In this document: positions 53,717 to 62,908 of the stretch, piece after piece | Layout of the letters: each line of letters opens with the position of its first letter | Position numbering within the stretch: the first letter of the stretch is position 1 | Assembly: GCF_029839275.1 (NCBI RefSeq) | Contig: NZ_JAOCAH010000014.1 | Location: 83,638-147,637 of the forward strand | DNA: 64,000 bases | Source: Pseudomonas sp. GD03944 | Lineage (GTDB): Bacteria > Pseudomonadota > Gammaproteobacteria > Pseudomonadales > Pseudomonadaceae | Reading direction: 5' to 3' | The notes under the pieces: model-generated | The model's database searches: none | Told to the model about the DNA's origin: nothing | The model's input: only the letters and a program-made list of their open reading frames with translations | Program-made: the position numbers and the translations under genes

Positions 53717-53859
53717 GGGAAACCTCGAGCCGTGGGCCTGAAAGCCCTTGAGTGAACGTTGGAGAAACTGTAGAGCGCGCAGGGAGATGGATAAACTCGA
53801 CAGGCTGTCCTTCACTATTTGTAGAATCCAAACAATCCACCCCGCTGTCAGGAGAGGAG

Positions 53860-54786
53860 ATGGACCGTTTCGATGCGATGAAAGCCTTCGCCCGGGTGGT
53901 TGAAGCCGGCAGTTTCACCAAGGCCGCGGAAACCCTTCACCTGAGCAAGACCACCGTCACGCAGCTGGTGCAGCAGCTGGAGGCGCGCCTGCGGGTCAAG
54001 CTGCTCAACCGCACCACGCGCCGGGTCAACGTCACGGCCGATGGCGCCGCCTACTATGAGCGGGTGGTGCGCCTGCTGGCCGACATGGACGATGCCGAGA
54101 CCAGCCTGTCCAGCGCGGCAGCCGTGCCCCGGGGGCGGCTGCGGGTGGATGTGCCCAGCCCGCTGGCGCGGCTGATCCTGGTGCCGGCATTGCCGGACTT
54201 CCATGCCCGCTACCCGGACATTCAGCTCGACATGGGCGTGAGCGATCGCCGGGTGGACCTGCTTGGCGAGAACGTGGACTGCGTGGTGCGCGGCGGCGAA
54301 CTAACCGACCAGTCCCTGGTGGCCCGGCGCGTGGGCGAATTGCAGCTCGGGGTCTTCGCAGCGCCCAGCTACCTGGCGCGTGCCGGCTACCCGTCGCACC
54401 CCAAGGACCTGGAAAACACCCACCACCGCATCGTCGCCTTTCTCTGGGCGCGCACCGGCAAGGCTTATCCCTATGCGATGCGCAGCCAGGGCGAAAGCAT
54501 CAATATCCTTGGCCGCTACGTGTTGGCGGTCGATGACGGCAATGCCTACCTCGCTGCCGGCCTGGCCGGCCTGGGCATCCTCTGGCTGCCGGACTACATG
54601 TCCAAGGCGCACCGGCAGAGCGGCGAACTGGTGCCCCTGTTCGAGGACTGGCAGATCGACCCGATGCCGCTCTACATCGCCTATCCCCCCAATCGCCATG
54701 TCAGCGCCAAACTGCGCGTGTTCATCGACTGGGTGGCCGAGCTGATGGCCCAGCACGCGCCCGTTCCCGGGCTGCACGAGGCCTGA
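53860..54786 (+). CDS. LysR-family transcriptional regulator
   Basis: 308 residues. The winged helix-turn-helix (FTKAAETLHLSKTTVTQLVQQLEARLRVKLLNRTTRRV) is at about 18-60, followed by the substrate-binding domain with GRLRVDVPSPLARLILVPALPDF. The start at 53860 has GGAGAGG directly upstream. It is divergent from the RidA-type gene, the expected target. Confidence 0.88.
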   Translation: MDRFDAMKAFARVVEAGSFTKAAETLHLSKTTVTQLVQQLEARLRVKLLNRTTRRVNVTADGAAYYERVVRLLADMDDAETSLSSAAAVPRGRLRVDVPSPLARLILVPALPDFHARYPDIQLDMGVSDRRVDLLGENVDCVVRGGELTDQSLVARRVGELQLGVFAAPSYLARAGYPSHPKDLENTHHRIVAFLWARTGKAYPYAMRSQGESINILGRYVLAVDDGNAYLAAGLAGLGILWLPDYMSKAHRQSGELVPLFEDWQIDPMPLYIAYPPNRHVSAKLRVFIDWVAELMAQHAPVPGLHEA

Positions 54787-54967
54787 ACGCAGAACGCGAA
54801 ACGACGCAGGCGCGGCGATGGCGTGCGATGCGCGCCACAGATACGCCGTCTCGGGCGGACCTGTTTCCCAAAAGCACCGCGCCACGGTTTTCCTTCTCAG
54901 CACCGCTCAACACACTACAGCCCGACCCGTCGCGCACGCGCGCAACACCGTACCGCAAGGACCGCAC

Positions 54968-55798
54968 ATGAATCTCTTCAAGAAGCTTCTCGCGTCGTTG
55001 AAAAAGTCCACGCCTGTGGACGCTCAACCCAACCCGTCCACCGACGAATCCGTCCAGCCGCAAGCGCCCAGCGAAGCCGATGCCGATGCCGCCCACCAGG
55101 CTGCCTTCGAAGCCACGCATGACTGCCTGGACCGCCACTGGCAGGCCATCGGCACGGTCGGGCAGGACGTGCTGACCTACCTCATCAGCCCGAGCTTTTC
55201 CGGTGGCGTGCCCTGGCCGTCGACCCGCCAGGCCTACCAGATCGTGCGCCGCGACAACTCGATCATTCTCGCCACCCAGGGCCTGTCGGCGCCGTTCGAC
55301 GATGCCGAGGACATGGGCAACGGTTTCGAACTGGAGCTGTTCATCGAGACCGCCGACATCCCCGGACACGCCATGGGGCAGCCGGGTAACGTCGATCCGT
55401 TCCGCGGCAGCTGGACCTTCGAATTGCTGGAACACGTGGCCAAGACGGTGGCCGGTGCCGGCGGCATCATGCACCAGCTGGAGCAATACGGCGCACTGTC
55501 CCTGGAGTTGCCGGGGTTCAGCCAGTCGCACCTGATGAGCGACCAGGTGCCCGCCCACTTCGTCACCGATGACGACGCCACCGGCGTGCTGCTCGGCGGC
55601 CCGCAGCCGGACTTCCCGATCCATGTGGACGGCATGCCACTGTCACCGGTCAGCCTGGTGCCGGTGGTGCTGATCACCGCGTCGGAACTGGAGTACGTGC
55701 GCAGTGGCGGCCGCCAGGCGCGGGAAGACCTGATCCAGCGCCTGAATGCCGCTGGCATCGGCCACCGCAGCACCCTGCGGCGCGACAGCGTGATCTGA
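54968..55798 (+). CDS. Uncharacterised protein, possibly suppressor-of-fused-like
   Basis: 276 residues. A basic amphipathic N-terminus (MNLFKKLLASLKKS) and a low-complexity linker to about residue 45 precede a globular domain. Segments such as IILATQGLSAPFDD, GNGFELELFIET and LVPVVLITASELEYVRSGG look like the suppressor-of-fused fold found in many bacterial immunity proteins, but I am not sure of this. There is no signal peptide. AAGGA precedes the ATG at 54968. No toxin gene is adjacent. It converges on the nitroreductase gene across a strong hairpin. Confidence 0.6.
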   Translation: MNLFKKLLASLKKSTPVDAQPNPSTDESVQPQAPSEADADAAHQAAFEATHDCLDRHWQAIGTVGQDVLTYLISPSFSGGVPWPSTRQAYQIVRRDNSIILATQGLSAPFDDAEDMGNGFELELFIETADIPGHAMGQPGNVDPFRGSWTFELLEHVAKTVAGAGGIMHQLEQYGALSLELPGFSQSHLMSDQVPAHFVTDDDATGVLLGGPQPDFPIHVDGMPLSPVSLVPVVLITASELEYVRSGGRQAREDLIQRLNAAGIGHRSTLRRDSVI

Positions 55799-55802
55799 CG
55801 CC

Positions 55803-55830
55803 CGGCCCCCGCGGTCCGCTGCGGGGGCCG
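55803..55830. terminator. Hairpin between convergent genes
   Basis: CGGCCCCCGC (55803-55812) and GCGGGGGCCG (55821-55830) form a ten-base stem with an eight-base loop. It lies between two stop codons and could terminate both strands, though T runs are lacking. Confidence 0.55.
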
Positions 55831-55838
55831 CTGCCGCC

Positions 55839-56456
55839 TTACAGCACGCTCAACACCTGCCCCAGCGGGCGGCGCGGCTTCTGCGGCCAGTTCTCGGGGG
55901 CGGCGTAACCCACCGCCACCAGCATCACCGGAATCTCGTCGTCGGCCAGGCCGAAGCCATGGCTCACGGCCTCGGCATCGAAACCGATCATCGGCGACGA
56001 TCCCAGGCCCAGCGCCTGGGCGGCCTGGATCAGCGTACCGGCACCGAAGGTCGCCGTGCGCACCGCCTCGTCGCGCTGGCGCTGCGGCTGCTCGAAGTAC
56101 AGGCCTTTGGCCGCGCCCTCCCACCCCGGCACCATGGCCGGCGGCATGAACCCGGCCTCGACGGAGGGCGCCAGGCGCTCGGCCAGTTGCCGGTGATCGG
56201 CCAGTTGACCGCAGACGATGAAGGTCACGGCCGCCTCGGTGACCTTGGCCTGGTCCCAGGCCACGGCGCGCAACCGGGCCTTGGCTTCGGGCGTGCGCAC
56301 CGCGATGAACCGCCAGTTCTGCAGGTTGAAGGCCGTCGGTGCCAGGGTCGCCAGGCGCACCAGTTCGTGGATCTGCTGCTCGTCGATGCCGCGTGCGGCG
56401 TCGAACAGGTTGATGGTGCGGCGCGCTTCGATGGCGCTGATGATCGGGTTGCTCAT
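55839..56456 (-). CDS. Nitroreductase family protein (FMN-dependent)
   Basis: 205 residues. The N-terminal SAIEARRTINLFD and LAPTAFNLQNWRFIAVR blocks bind FMN, and GLGSSPMIGFDAEAV and the C-terminal RRPLGQVL complete the family pattern. The enzyme would reduce nitro or quinone compounds with NAD(P)H. AAAGGA lies upstream of the ATG. It follows the SDR gene at 56545 on the same strand, separated by a branched hairpin. Confidence 0.88.
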   Translation of the reverse strand: MSNPIISAIEARRTINLFDAARGIDEQQIHELVRLATLAPTAFNLQNWRFIAVRTPEAKARLRAVAWDQAKVTEAAVTFIVCGQLADHRQLAERLAPSVEAGFMPPAMVPGWEGAAKGLYFEQPQRQRDEAVRTATFGAGTLIQAAQALGLGSSPMIGFDAEAVSHGFGLADDEIPVMLVAVGYAAPENWPQKPRRPLGQVLSVL

Positions 56457-56476
56457 GGCATGTCCTTTTCAGTGGG

Positions 56477-56515
56477 CGAGCGAAGACAGCCCGGTTGCCT
56501 GGGCTGGCTCGCTCG
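56477..56515 (-). terminator. Stem with internal loop between SDR and nitroreductase genes
   Basis: Outer arms CGAGCG/CGCTCG and inner arms AGCCC/GGGCT fold into one long imperfect hairpin. It could lower read-through from the SDR into the nitroreductase gene. Confidence 0.4.
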
Positions 56516-56544
56516 AGGGGAGATGAGTGAACGGTGAGACGGTA

Positions 56545-57333
56545 CTAGACGAGGCTGTCCACCACGCCGCCGTCGACCCGCAACGCGGCGCCGGTGGTGG
56601 CCGAGGCCTGCTCCGAGCTGACGTAGATGACCATGTTGGCCACCTCCTCGACCCGCGCGGCGCGCTGGATGATCGAGGTGCTGCGGTGGGTATTGACGAA
56701 GTCCGCGGCGACCTTTTCCAGGGACTCGCCGGTGCGCTCGACCTCCGGCCGCAGCATTTCGGCCACCCCTTCCGACAGCGTCGGCCCGGGCAGCACGGCG
56801 TTGACCGTGACTCCGGTGCCCGCCAGGCGCTTGGCCAAGCCGCGCGACACCGCCAGCTGGGCGGTCTTGGAGAAGCCGTAGTGGATCATGTCGGACGGAA
56901 TGTTCAGCGCGGATTCGGACGAGATAAACACGATGCGCCCCCAGCCACGGGTGACCATGCCCGGCGCATAGGCCCGGGACAGGCGCACGCCGGACATCAC
57001 GTTGACGTCGAAGAAGCGCTGCCACTCGCTGTCCGGGGTGTCGAAGAAGTCCTGCGGGTTGAAGATGCCCAGGTTGTTGATCAGCACGTCGACATCCGGG
57101 TACTGGGCCAGCAACTGCGCACAGGTGCCCTCGTCGCTGAGGTCGCCGGCAAAACCACGGGCCCTGCCGGCCAGTGCGCCCAGGCGCTGCAAAGCGTTGT
57201 CGATGCTGGTGGCGCTGCGGCCATTGAGGATCACGTTCGCCCCGGCTTCCAGAAAGCCCTTGGCGACCGCGAAGCCGATGCCGTTGGTGGAACCCGTCAC
57301 GAGGACCTGCCGGCCGGTGAAGTCGATTTTCAC
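56545..57333 (-). CDS. Short-chain dehydrogenase/reductase
   Basis: 262 residues. TGSTNGIG (14-21), the NNLG segment and the catalytic Ser and YGFSK (about 154-158) are intact. The start is GTG with AGGAGG upstream. It is divergent from the LysR gene at 57471; the palindrome at 57416-57430 in the gap is a likely LysR site. The substrate is unknown. Confidence 0.9.
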   Translation of the reverse strand: MKIDFTGRQVLVTGSTNGIGFAVAKGFLEAGANVILNGRSATSIDNALQRLGALAGRARGFAGDLSDEGTCAQLLAQYPDVDVLINNLGIFNPQDFFDTPDSEWQRFFDVNVMSGVRLSRAYAPGMVTRGWGRIVFISSESALNIPSDMIHYGFSKTAQLAVSRGLAKRLAGTGVTVNAVLPGPTLSEGVAEMLRPEVERTGESLEKVAADFVNTHRSTSIIQRAARVEEVANMVIYVSSEQASATTGAALRVDGGVVDSLV

Positions 57334-57415
57334 GGTAAACCTCCTGATTCAGTGGATGGCTCAACTGTGCAGCGTTTTCGATCGAGCGATAATCCATCGA
57401 CGCTGAAGATGACTT

Positions 57416-57430
57416 TTCGAGAATCTCGAA
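57416..57430. promoter_or_regulatory. LysR-type operator in the SDR/LysR gap
   Basis: TTCGAG-AAT-CTCGAA is a perfect 15-base palindrome containing the LysR-type T-N11-A pattern (T57417 to A57429). It lies 41 bases before the LysR ATG and 83 bases before the SDR start on the other strand. Confidence 0.65.
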
Positions 57431-57470
57431 TTAACGTCACCACGACCTACAGATTCGAGGTTCACACAGC

Positions 57471-58364
57471 ATGGACACACTCGACGCGTTGCGCCTGTTC
57501 GTCAGCATCGCCGACGCCGGCAACCTGAGTGCGGCGGCGCGCCAGCAGTCCGTGGCCACCTCCACGGTCACCCTCGCCCTGCAACAGCTGGAAGAACACG
57601 CGGCCACCCGCCTGATCAACCGCTCCACGCGCAAGCTCAGCTTCACCCACGAGGGCGAACGCTTCCTCGCCGATGCCAGGCGTCTGCTGGCCGACTGGGA
57701 CGACTCGGTCGAAGGCCTGCGCCAGGGCAGCCAGCTGAAAGGCCCGATCCGCCTGACCGCGACCAGCGACTTCGGACGCCTCAAGCTGGTGCCGCTGCTC
57801 GACCGTTTCATGGCGTTGCACCCGGAAATCCAGGTCACCCTGCACCTGAGCGACGGGGTGATCGACATGATCGAGCACAACCTCGACCTGGCGCTGCGCA
57901 ACGGCCCGCTGGCCGACTCCACGCTGCGCTCGCGCCTGCTGGTGCGCAGCCAGCGCATCATCTGCGCGGCTCCCGGCTACTGGCAGCGACACGGCAAGCC
58001 CACCCACCCCGAGCACCTGGCCGGGCACAACTGCCTGATCCTGCACCGCCCCGGCGTGCCGTTCTCCACCTGGCCGTTCGAGATCGACGGCAAGCCGGTG
58101 GCCGTACGCGTTTCCGGCAACCGCGTGGCCAACGACGGGGGCGTGCTGCGGCAGTGGGCGATGCAGGGCCACGGGGTGATGATCAAGAACCGCTGGGAAA
58201 TCCGCCGCGAACTCGACGACGGCACCCTGGAAACCGCCCTCGACGACTTCGTGCCCCGCCATGTGGACCTTTTCGCCGTGACCCCAAGGCGCGCGCCCAG
58301 CCGGCGGGTGGCGGCGCTGATCGACTTTCTCGCCGAGCAGTTCCAGCAGCACACGCCGATGTAG
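57471..58364 (+). CDS. LysR-family transcriptional regulator
   Basis: 297 residues. The helix-turn-helix (LSAAARQQSVATSTVTLALQQLEEHAATRLINRSTRKL) is at about 16-54, followed by GPIRLTATSDFGRLKLVPLLDRFMALHP of the effector domain. It is divergent from the SDR, its likely target together with the nitroreductase. It converges on the chemoreceptor gene, with a hairpin between them. Confidence 0.89.
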   Translation: MDTLDALRLFVSIADAGNLSAAARQQSVATSTVTLALQQLEEHAATRLINRSTRKLSFTHEGERFLADARRLLADWDDSVEGLRQGSQLKGPIRLTATSDFGRLKLVPLLDRFMALHPEIQVTLHLSDGVIDMIEHNLDLALRNGPLADSTLRSRLLVRSQRIICAAPGYWQRHGKPTHPEHLAGHNCLILHRPGVPFSTWPFEIDGKPVAVRVSGNRVANDGGVLRQWAMQGHGVMIKNRWEIRRELDDGTLETALDDFVPRHVDLFAVTPRRAPSRRVAALIDFLAEQFQQHTPM

Positions 58365-58393
58365 CCGGCAGAGCGCCAGCGGCGCCCTGCCGG
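58365..58393. terminator. Bidirectional hairpin between LysR and chemoreceptor genes
   Basis: CCGGCAG-A-GCGCC (58365-58377) pairs with GGCGC-C-CTGCCGG (58381-58393) with one mismatch, directly after the LysR stop. It may end both convergent transcripts. Confidence 0.55.
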
Positions 58394-58411
58394 GTCATCC
58401 GGCCCCTCAGG

Positions 58412-60037
58412 TCACACACGAAAGCGCGCCACCATGCCGTTCAACTCGATGGCCAGGCGCGACAGTTCCTGGCTGGAGGCGCTGGTCTGGTTGGCGCCGG
58501 CGGAGGTCTGCAGCGACAGGTCGCGGATGTTCACCAGGTTGCGGTCCACTTCCCGGGCGACCTGGGCCTGTTCTTCGGAGGCGCTGGCGATGATCAGGTT
58601 GCGCTCGTTGATCTGCGAGATCGACGCGGTGATGCGCTCCAGCGCGCTGCCGGTGCTGCCCGCCGCCTGCAGGGTCTGCTCGGCCTGGGTGGCGCTGGCC
58701 AGCAGGGCGTCCACGGTGTCACGGGTCCCGCTCTGGATGTTGGCGATCATCACCTCGATTTCCTCAGTGGAGTTCTGCGTGCGCTGCGCCAGGGAGCGCA
58801 CTTCGTCGGCCACCACGGCGAACCCGCGACCGGCCTCGCCGGCCCGCGCAGCCTCGATGGCAGCGTTGAGCGCCAGCAGGTTGGTCTGCGCGGCGATGCC
58901 GCGGATCACGTCCAGCACCGTGCTGATTTCCTGGGTCTGGGTGGCCAGGCCGGCGGCCTGGGTCGAGGCCTGGGTCACCTGGCCGGCCAGGGCACGGATC
59001 GATGCAATGGTCTCGGTGACCTGTTGATAACCCCGGCGTCCCTCCTCGTCGCTGGCCCTGGAGGCCGAGGCGGTGTCCACGGCGTTGCGCGCCACCTCCT
59101 CCACCGCGGCGGTCATCTCGTTCACCGCCGTGGCCGCCTGCTCGATCTCGGCGCTCTGCTGGTGCAGGCCGCGGTTGGCGTCCTCGGTCACCGCGTGCAG
59201 CTCTTCCGAGGCCGAAGCCAGTTGGTCCGAGGAACTGGCGATCTGCCGGATGGTGCGGCGCAGGCTGTCTTGCATCGTGCTCAGCGCGGCCAGCAGCAAG
59301 GCTGGCTCGTCCTGGCCGACGACATGGATGTCCTGGGTCAGGTCACCCTTGGCCACGCGCTCGGCCACCACCACCGCCTCGCCCAGCGGCGTGACGATGC
59401 TGCGGGTGAGCAGGACGGCCGCAGCGATGGTCACCGCCAGGATGGTGCCCAGGGCGATGAAAGCCACCACGTACGCTTCGGTCGAGGCCTCACTGCTGCG
59501 CTCGGCGGCGACCGTGGCGCCATCGGCGTTGAACTGAATCAGCTCGTTCAGCGCCTTCATCAGTGCGCTGGCGTATTCGGCCAATGGTCCATTGACCAGA
59601 CGCCGGCCCTCCTCGACCTGCCCCGCCTCCACGGCGCTCAGGACTTTGGCCTGCAACCCCTGGTAGATGCCGTAGGCGCTGGAAAAGCGCTCGAAGAGCT
59701 CGCGGTCGTGGGGAGACTCGATGGTGACTTCGTACGCCTTCATCTGCTGCGGCAGGTCCTGCAACGTCCGGTGGATGGCCGCGACGGTCTGCTGGCGGGC
59801 GGCGGCTTCATCCAGCAACAGCGCACGCAGGGTCAGCGCCCGGGCATCGCCGATACGGGCCCCGATTTCGCTCAGGGCCACCACCGCGGGCAGCCAGGTT
59901 TCCTGCACTTCGGTGGTGGCCGAGTCCATCTTCTCCGTTTCGAACAGGTTGATCAGGCCCATGGCCAGGACGAGGCTGGCGAGCACCGAGAAAATGATCG
60001 CGGCGCGTTTTCCAATCTTGAAGTTCCGCAACTGCAT
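58412..60037 (-). CDS. Methyl-accepting chemotaxis protein
   Basis: 541 residues. A first membrane helix (about 12-29), a four-helix-bundle periplasmic sensor of roughly 160 residues, a second helix ([23 protein letters not shown]), a HAMP domain, and a signalling domain with the hairpin tip [37 protein letters not shown] (one mismatch from family consensus) follow in order. It passes ligand signals to CheA/CheW. The start at 60037 has AAGGAG two bases ahead; the open frame extends 40 codons further without support. Confidence 0.9.
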   Translation of the reverse strand: [541 protein letters not shown]

Positions 60038-60484
60038 GACTCCTTCATAAAACAGTTTTTGGCTTGCTGATGCGCCAGCGCTCCCGGCCTCGTGCGAGGT
60101 GCGGGGCGTTGCTGGCTGTTTGAGGTGAATCCGGATCGCCTCCCTGGCGATGAGCACGGCAGTTGCCGAAAAAGCGGGAAGAGCACGGAGCAGGTCATGG
60201 CCCCAAGCATGATGTCATTATGATGCTACTTTCTTGATGCACGTCACGAAACCACCGTCCTAGATGTGTCGAAGCGCAACAGAACGGGTAAGAAATCGTG
60301 ACTGGAGGCCAGGAAAACAGTGGCACATGACCTCTCGTCAGATAGTGGCAAAAGGCCTGATACTCAGACGATGCTCGGGGCGTCTCACCCTTCGCTGACG
60401 CCACGGAGTCCGGGAAAACCGCCGCCGCACGCTTGCATTCAGGCGATTAGCTTCAAGAATGAATAGGTCGCTCAGGGACTTTCG
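60038..60484. other. Divergent intergenic region chemoreceptor/EAL, no gene seen
   Basis: 447 bases. I looked for a FliA (sigma-28) promoter for the chemoreceptor; TCAAG occurs on the minus strand near 60234 but lacks a GCCGATAA partner. Nothing else is clear. Confidence 0.4.
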
Positions 60485-61846
60485 ATGACCGCCATATCCG
60501 CCTTTTACTCCCGTGTCCGCAAACACTGGCTCTCCCCCGACCTGGCCGTGATCGGCCAGCGCCGCGAACGGCGCATGCGCCTGCTGACCAGCCTGGTGAT
60601 GCTGGTGCTGGGTGTGTTCTGGGGCGTGTTCTTCGCCTCTCGGGGGCTGTGGAACATCGTCCTGATGGACCTGGTGCTGGTGGCCTGCGGGCTCGGGGTC
60701 TTCGTCCTGACCCTGCGCAACCACCCGCGCAGCGCCAACCTGCTGCTGTTCGGCGTGCTGATGGTGGTCATCGTCGGCACGGCGCTGGTGCTCGATCCCC
60801 CCAGCGCGGCAGCGCCACGGGCCACCCACCTGTACCTGCTGCCCCTGGCGGTCGGCGCGCTGATGGCGTTCCGCGAGGAGCGGCTGTGGCTGCGCTATGG
60901 TGTGGCGGCGCTGAGCCTGGTGCTGTTCGTCGGCCTGGCCTCGTCGCCCTGGAGCCCGGTGACCGGCTACGGCCTGCCGGACGAGGTGCGGGTCATCGGC
61001 TCCTGGATGCAGGCCGCCGTGGCGATGGGCATGCTGTTCATGCTGCTGTACATCCTGCAGACCGACACCGCCGAGCGCTCGGAGCTGTACCGCGACCTGC
61101 AGACCGCCCTGCGCGAGGAGCAGTTCGTCCTCTACTACCAGCCGCAGCTGGACAGCCACGGCAAGGTCACCGGCGCCGAAGTGCTGATCCGCTGGCAGCA
61201 CCCGCAGCGCGGCCTGGTGCCACCGGGGGAATTCATCGACCACGCCGAGAAGACCGGGCTGATCATTCCCATCGGCCACTGGGTGCTCAAGCAGACCTGC
61301 GCCCAGCTGCAGGCCTGGAAGGACGACCCGCTGTTCGGCGACATCGGCCTGGCGGTGAACATCAGCCAGAACCAGTTCCGCCAGCCCACCTTCGTCAGCG
61401 ATGTGCTGGCCCTGATCGAGGCCCATGGCATCGCGCCCCATCACCTCGAGCTGGAGCTGACCGAAACCCTGATCGTGCAGGACATGGAAGACCTCACGCG
61501 CAAGATGACCGCGCTGGTGGAGCGGGACGTACGCTTTTCCCTGGACGACTTCGGCACCGGCTTCTCCTCCCTGAGCCACCTCAAGCAGTTGCCTCTGAGC
61601 ACCCTGAAGATCGACCGCTCGTTCATCTTCGACGTGCTGACCGACACCAACAGCAAGGCCATCGTGCGCACGGTCATCGCCCTCGGTCAGAGCATGGGCA
61701 TGACGGTGATCGCCGAAGGGGTGGAAACCGCGGCACAGCGGCAGTTCCTCTCCGACAACGGCTGCTCGCGGTTCCAGGGCTACCTGTTCAGCAAACCCCT
61801 GCCGCTGGAAGCCTTCAGCGCCTTCGTCGAACGGCACAACGCCTGA
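60485..61846 (+). CDS. Membrane-anchored EAL-domain phosphodiesterase
   Basis: 453 residues. About five N-terminal membrane segments (residues 33-190) are followed by an EAL domain from about 205. The signature reads EVL (232-234, in GAEVLIRW), a common active variant. NIS, LELTET, DDFGTG, KIDRSF, AEGVET and QGYLF motifs are intact, so c-di-GMP hydrolysis is expected. No GGDEF domain is present. It would oppose the two diguanylate cyclases in this window. Confidence 0.9.
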   Translation: MTAISAFYSRVRKHWLSPDLAVIGQRRERRMRLLTSLVMLVLGVFWGVFFASRGLWNIVLMDLVLVACGLGVFVLTLRNHPRSANLLLFGVLMVVIVGTALVLDPPSAAAPRATHLYLLPLAVGALMAFREERLWLRYGVAALSLVLFVGLASSPWSPVTGYGLPDEVRVIGSWMQAAVAMGMLFMLLYILQTDTAERSELYRDLQTALREEQFVLYYQPQLDSHGKVTGAEVLIRWQHPQRGLVPPGEFIDHAEKTGLIIPIGHWVLKQTCAQLQAWKDDPLFGDIGLAVNISQNQFRQPTFVSDVLALIEAHGIAPHHLELELTETLIVQDMEDLTRKMTALVERDVRFSLDDFGTGFSSLSHLKQLPLSTLKIDRSFIFDVLTDTNSKAIVRTVIALGQSMGMTVIAEGVETAAQRQFLSDNGCSRFQGYLFSKPLPLEAFSAFVERHNA

Positions 61847-61850
61847 GCCC

Positions 61851-62768
61851 TCAGCCCCAGCCCCGCTTCTTTTCCAGCAGGAAGTCGATGAACGCCCGCA
61901 GCCGGAACGGCACGTGGCGCCCATGGGGGTACAGCAGCGTGAACGGCCGGGAGCGCCCGGCGAAGGGCTGCAGCACCTCCACCAGGGTGCCGTCGGCCAG
62001 GTCCTGCTCGAAGATGAAGCGGTAGGTCTGGAACAGGCCGGCGCCGTGCCGGACCAGGGTCGCACCGCCCAGCAGATCGTCCGAACACACGTAGTTGCCG
62101 TTGGCCAGGATCTCCCGCTCCTGCCCGTTCTCGTTGAACAGCCAACTGATGCGCCGGCCGCTGCTGGGCAGCTCGAACTGGATGCACTCGTGCTGCGCCA
62201 GATCGTCCAGGGTCTGCGGCGTCCCCGCACGACGCAGGTACTCCGGGGTGGCCACCAGCACCAGGGCAGCGTCCTCCAGGGGGCGGGCAATCAGGGTGGA
62301 ATCCGGCTGGGCCCGCACGCGAATGGCCGCGTCGTAGCCCTCGTCGACGAAATCGATATTGCGGTTGCTCAGGTGAATGTCGATCTGCAGCTTGGGGTGC
62401 CGCTCGCGGAACTCGGGCAGCAGCGGCAGTACGCGGTAATGGCCGTAGGTGGTGGGAATGCTGATGCGCAGGGTGCCGGACGCCTCCTGCTCCTTCTCCC
62501 GCACCTCACGCTCGGCCTCCACCAGCTGCGTCAACGCCTGGCGGCACTGCTGGTAGTAACCGCGCCCGCCCTCGGTCAGGCGAATACTGCGGGTGGTGCG
62601 GGCGAACAGCCGCGTACCCAGCCGCTCCTCCAGGCGCGAGATCGAGCGGCTCACCGCCGCCGGGGTCACGCCCGCCGCCAGGGCCGCCGCGGTAAAGCTG
62701 CCCTCCTCGGCCGCCAGGCAGAACAACTCGATACTGCCGAGCACCACATCATCGAACTGACGCCGCAT
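61851..62768 (-). CDS. LysR-family transcriptional regulator
   Basis: 305 residues. The helix-turn-helix (FTAAALAAGVTPAAVSRSISRLEERLGTRLFARTTRSI) is at about 24-62. The effector-binding domain follows with TLRISIPTTYGHYRVLPLLPEFRERHP. It is divergent from the SDR at 62909. The ATG has no clear ribosome-binding site, because the palindrome at 62771-62790 takes up the sequence just ahead of it, which suggests autoregulation. Confidence 0.88.
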   Translation of the reverse strand: MRRQFDDVVLGSIELFCLAAEEGSFTAAALAAGVTPAAVSRSISRLEERLGTRLFARTTRSIRLTEGGRGYYQQCRQALTQLVEAEREVREKEQEASGTLRISIPTTYGHYRVLPLLPEFRERHPKLQIDIHLSNRNIDFVDEGYDAAIRVRAQPDSTLIARPLEDAALVLVATPEYLRRAGTPQTLDDLAQHECIQFELPSSGRRISWLFNENGQEREILANGNYVCSDDLLGGATLVRHGAGLFQTYRFIFEQDLADGTLVEVLQPFAGRSRPFTLLYPHGRHVPFRLRAFIDFLLEKKRGWG

Positions 62769-62770
62769 GA

Positions 62771-62790
62771 TTGATTACACCGTGTATCAA
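62771..62790. promoter_or_regulatory. Operator-like palindrome abutting the LysR start codon
   Basis: TTGA-T-TACAC-C-GTGTA-TCAA is a 20-base palindrome with one unpaired T. It begins two bases from the LysR start and lies 119 bases before the SDR ATG. It could bind the LysR protein to repress itself and activate the SDR. Confidence 0.55.
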
Positions 62791-62908
62791 CTGAAGTTTT
62801 CCAAGCCATATTTATCAATCCGCGCGACAAAAATACAGTCCTCTCCAACAGCGCATTGACGTGAATCCCGCGCTGATCACGCACAGCACTCATTGCAGGA
62901 GATCGACC

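Noticed and set aside
60210..60260. FliA promoter for the chemoreceptor
   Set aside because: TCAAG present but no GCCGATAA-like -10 at the right spacing.
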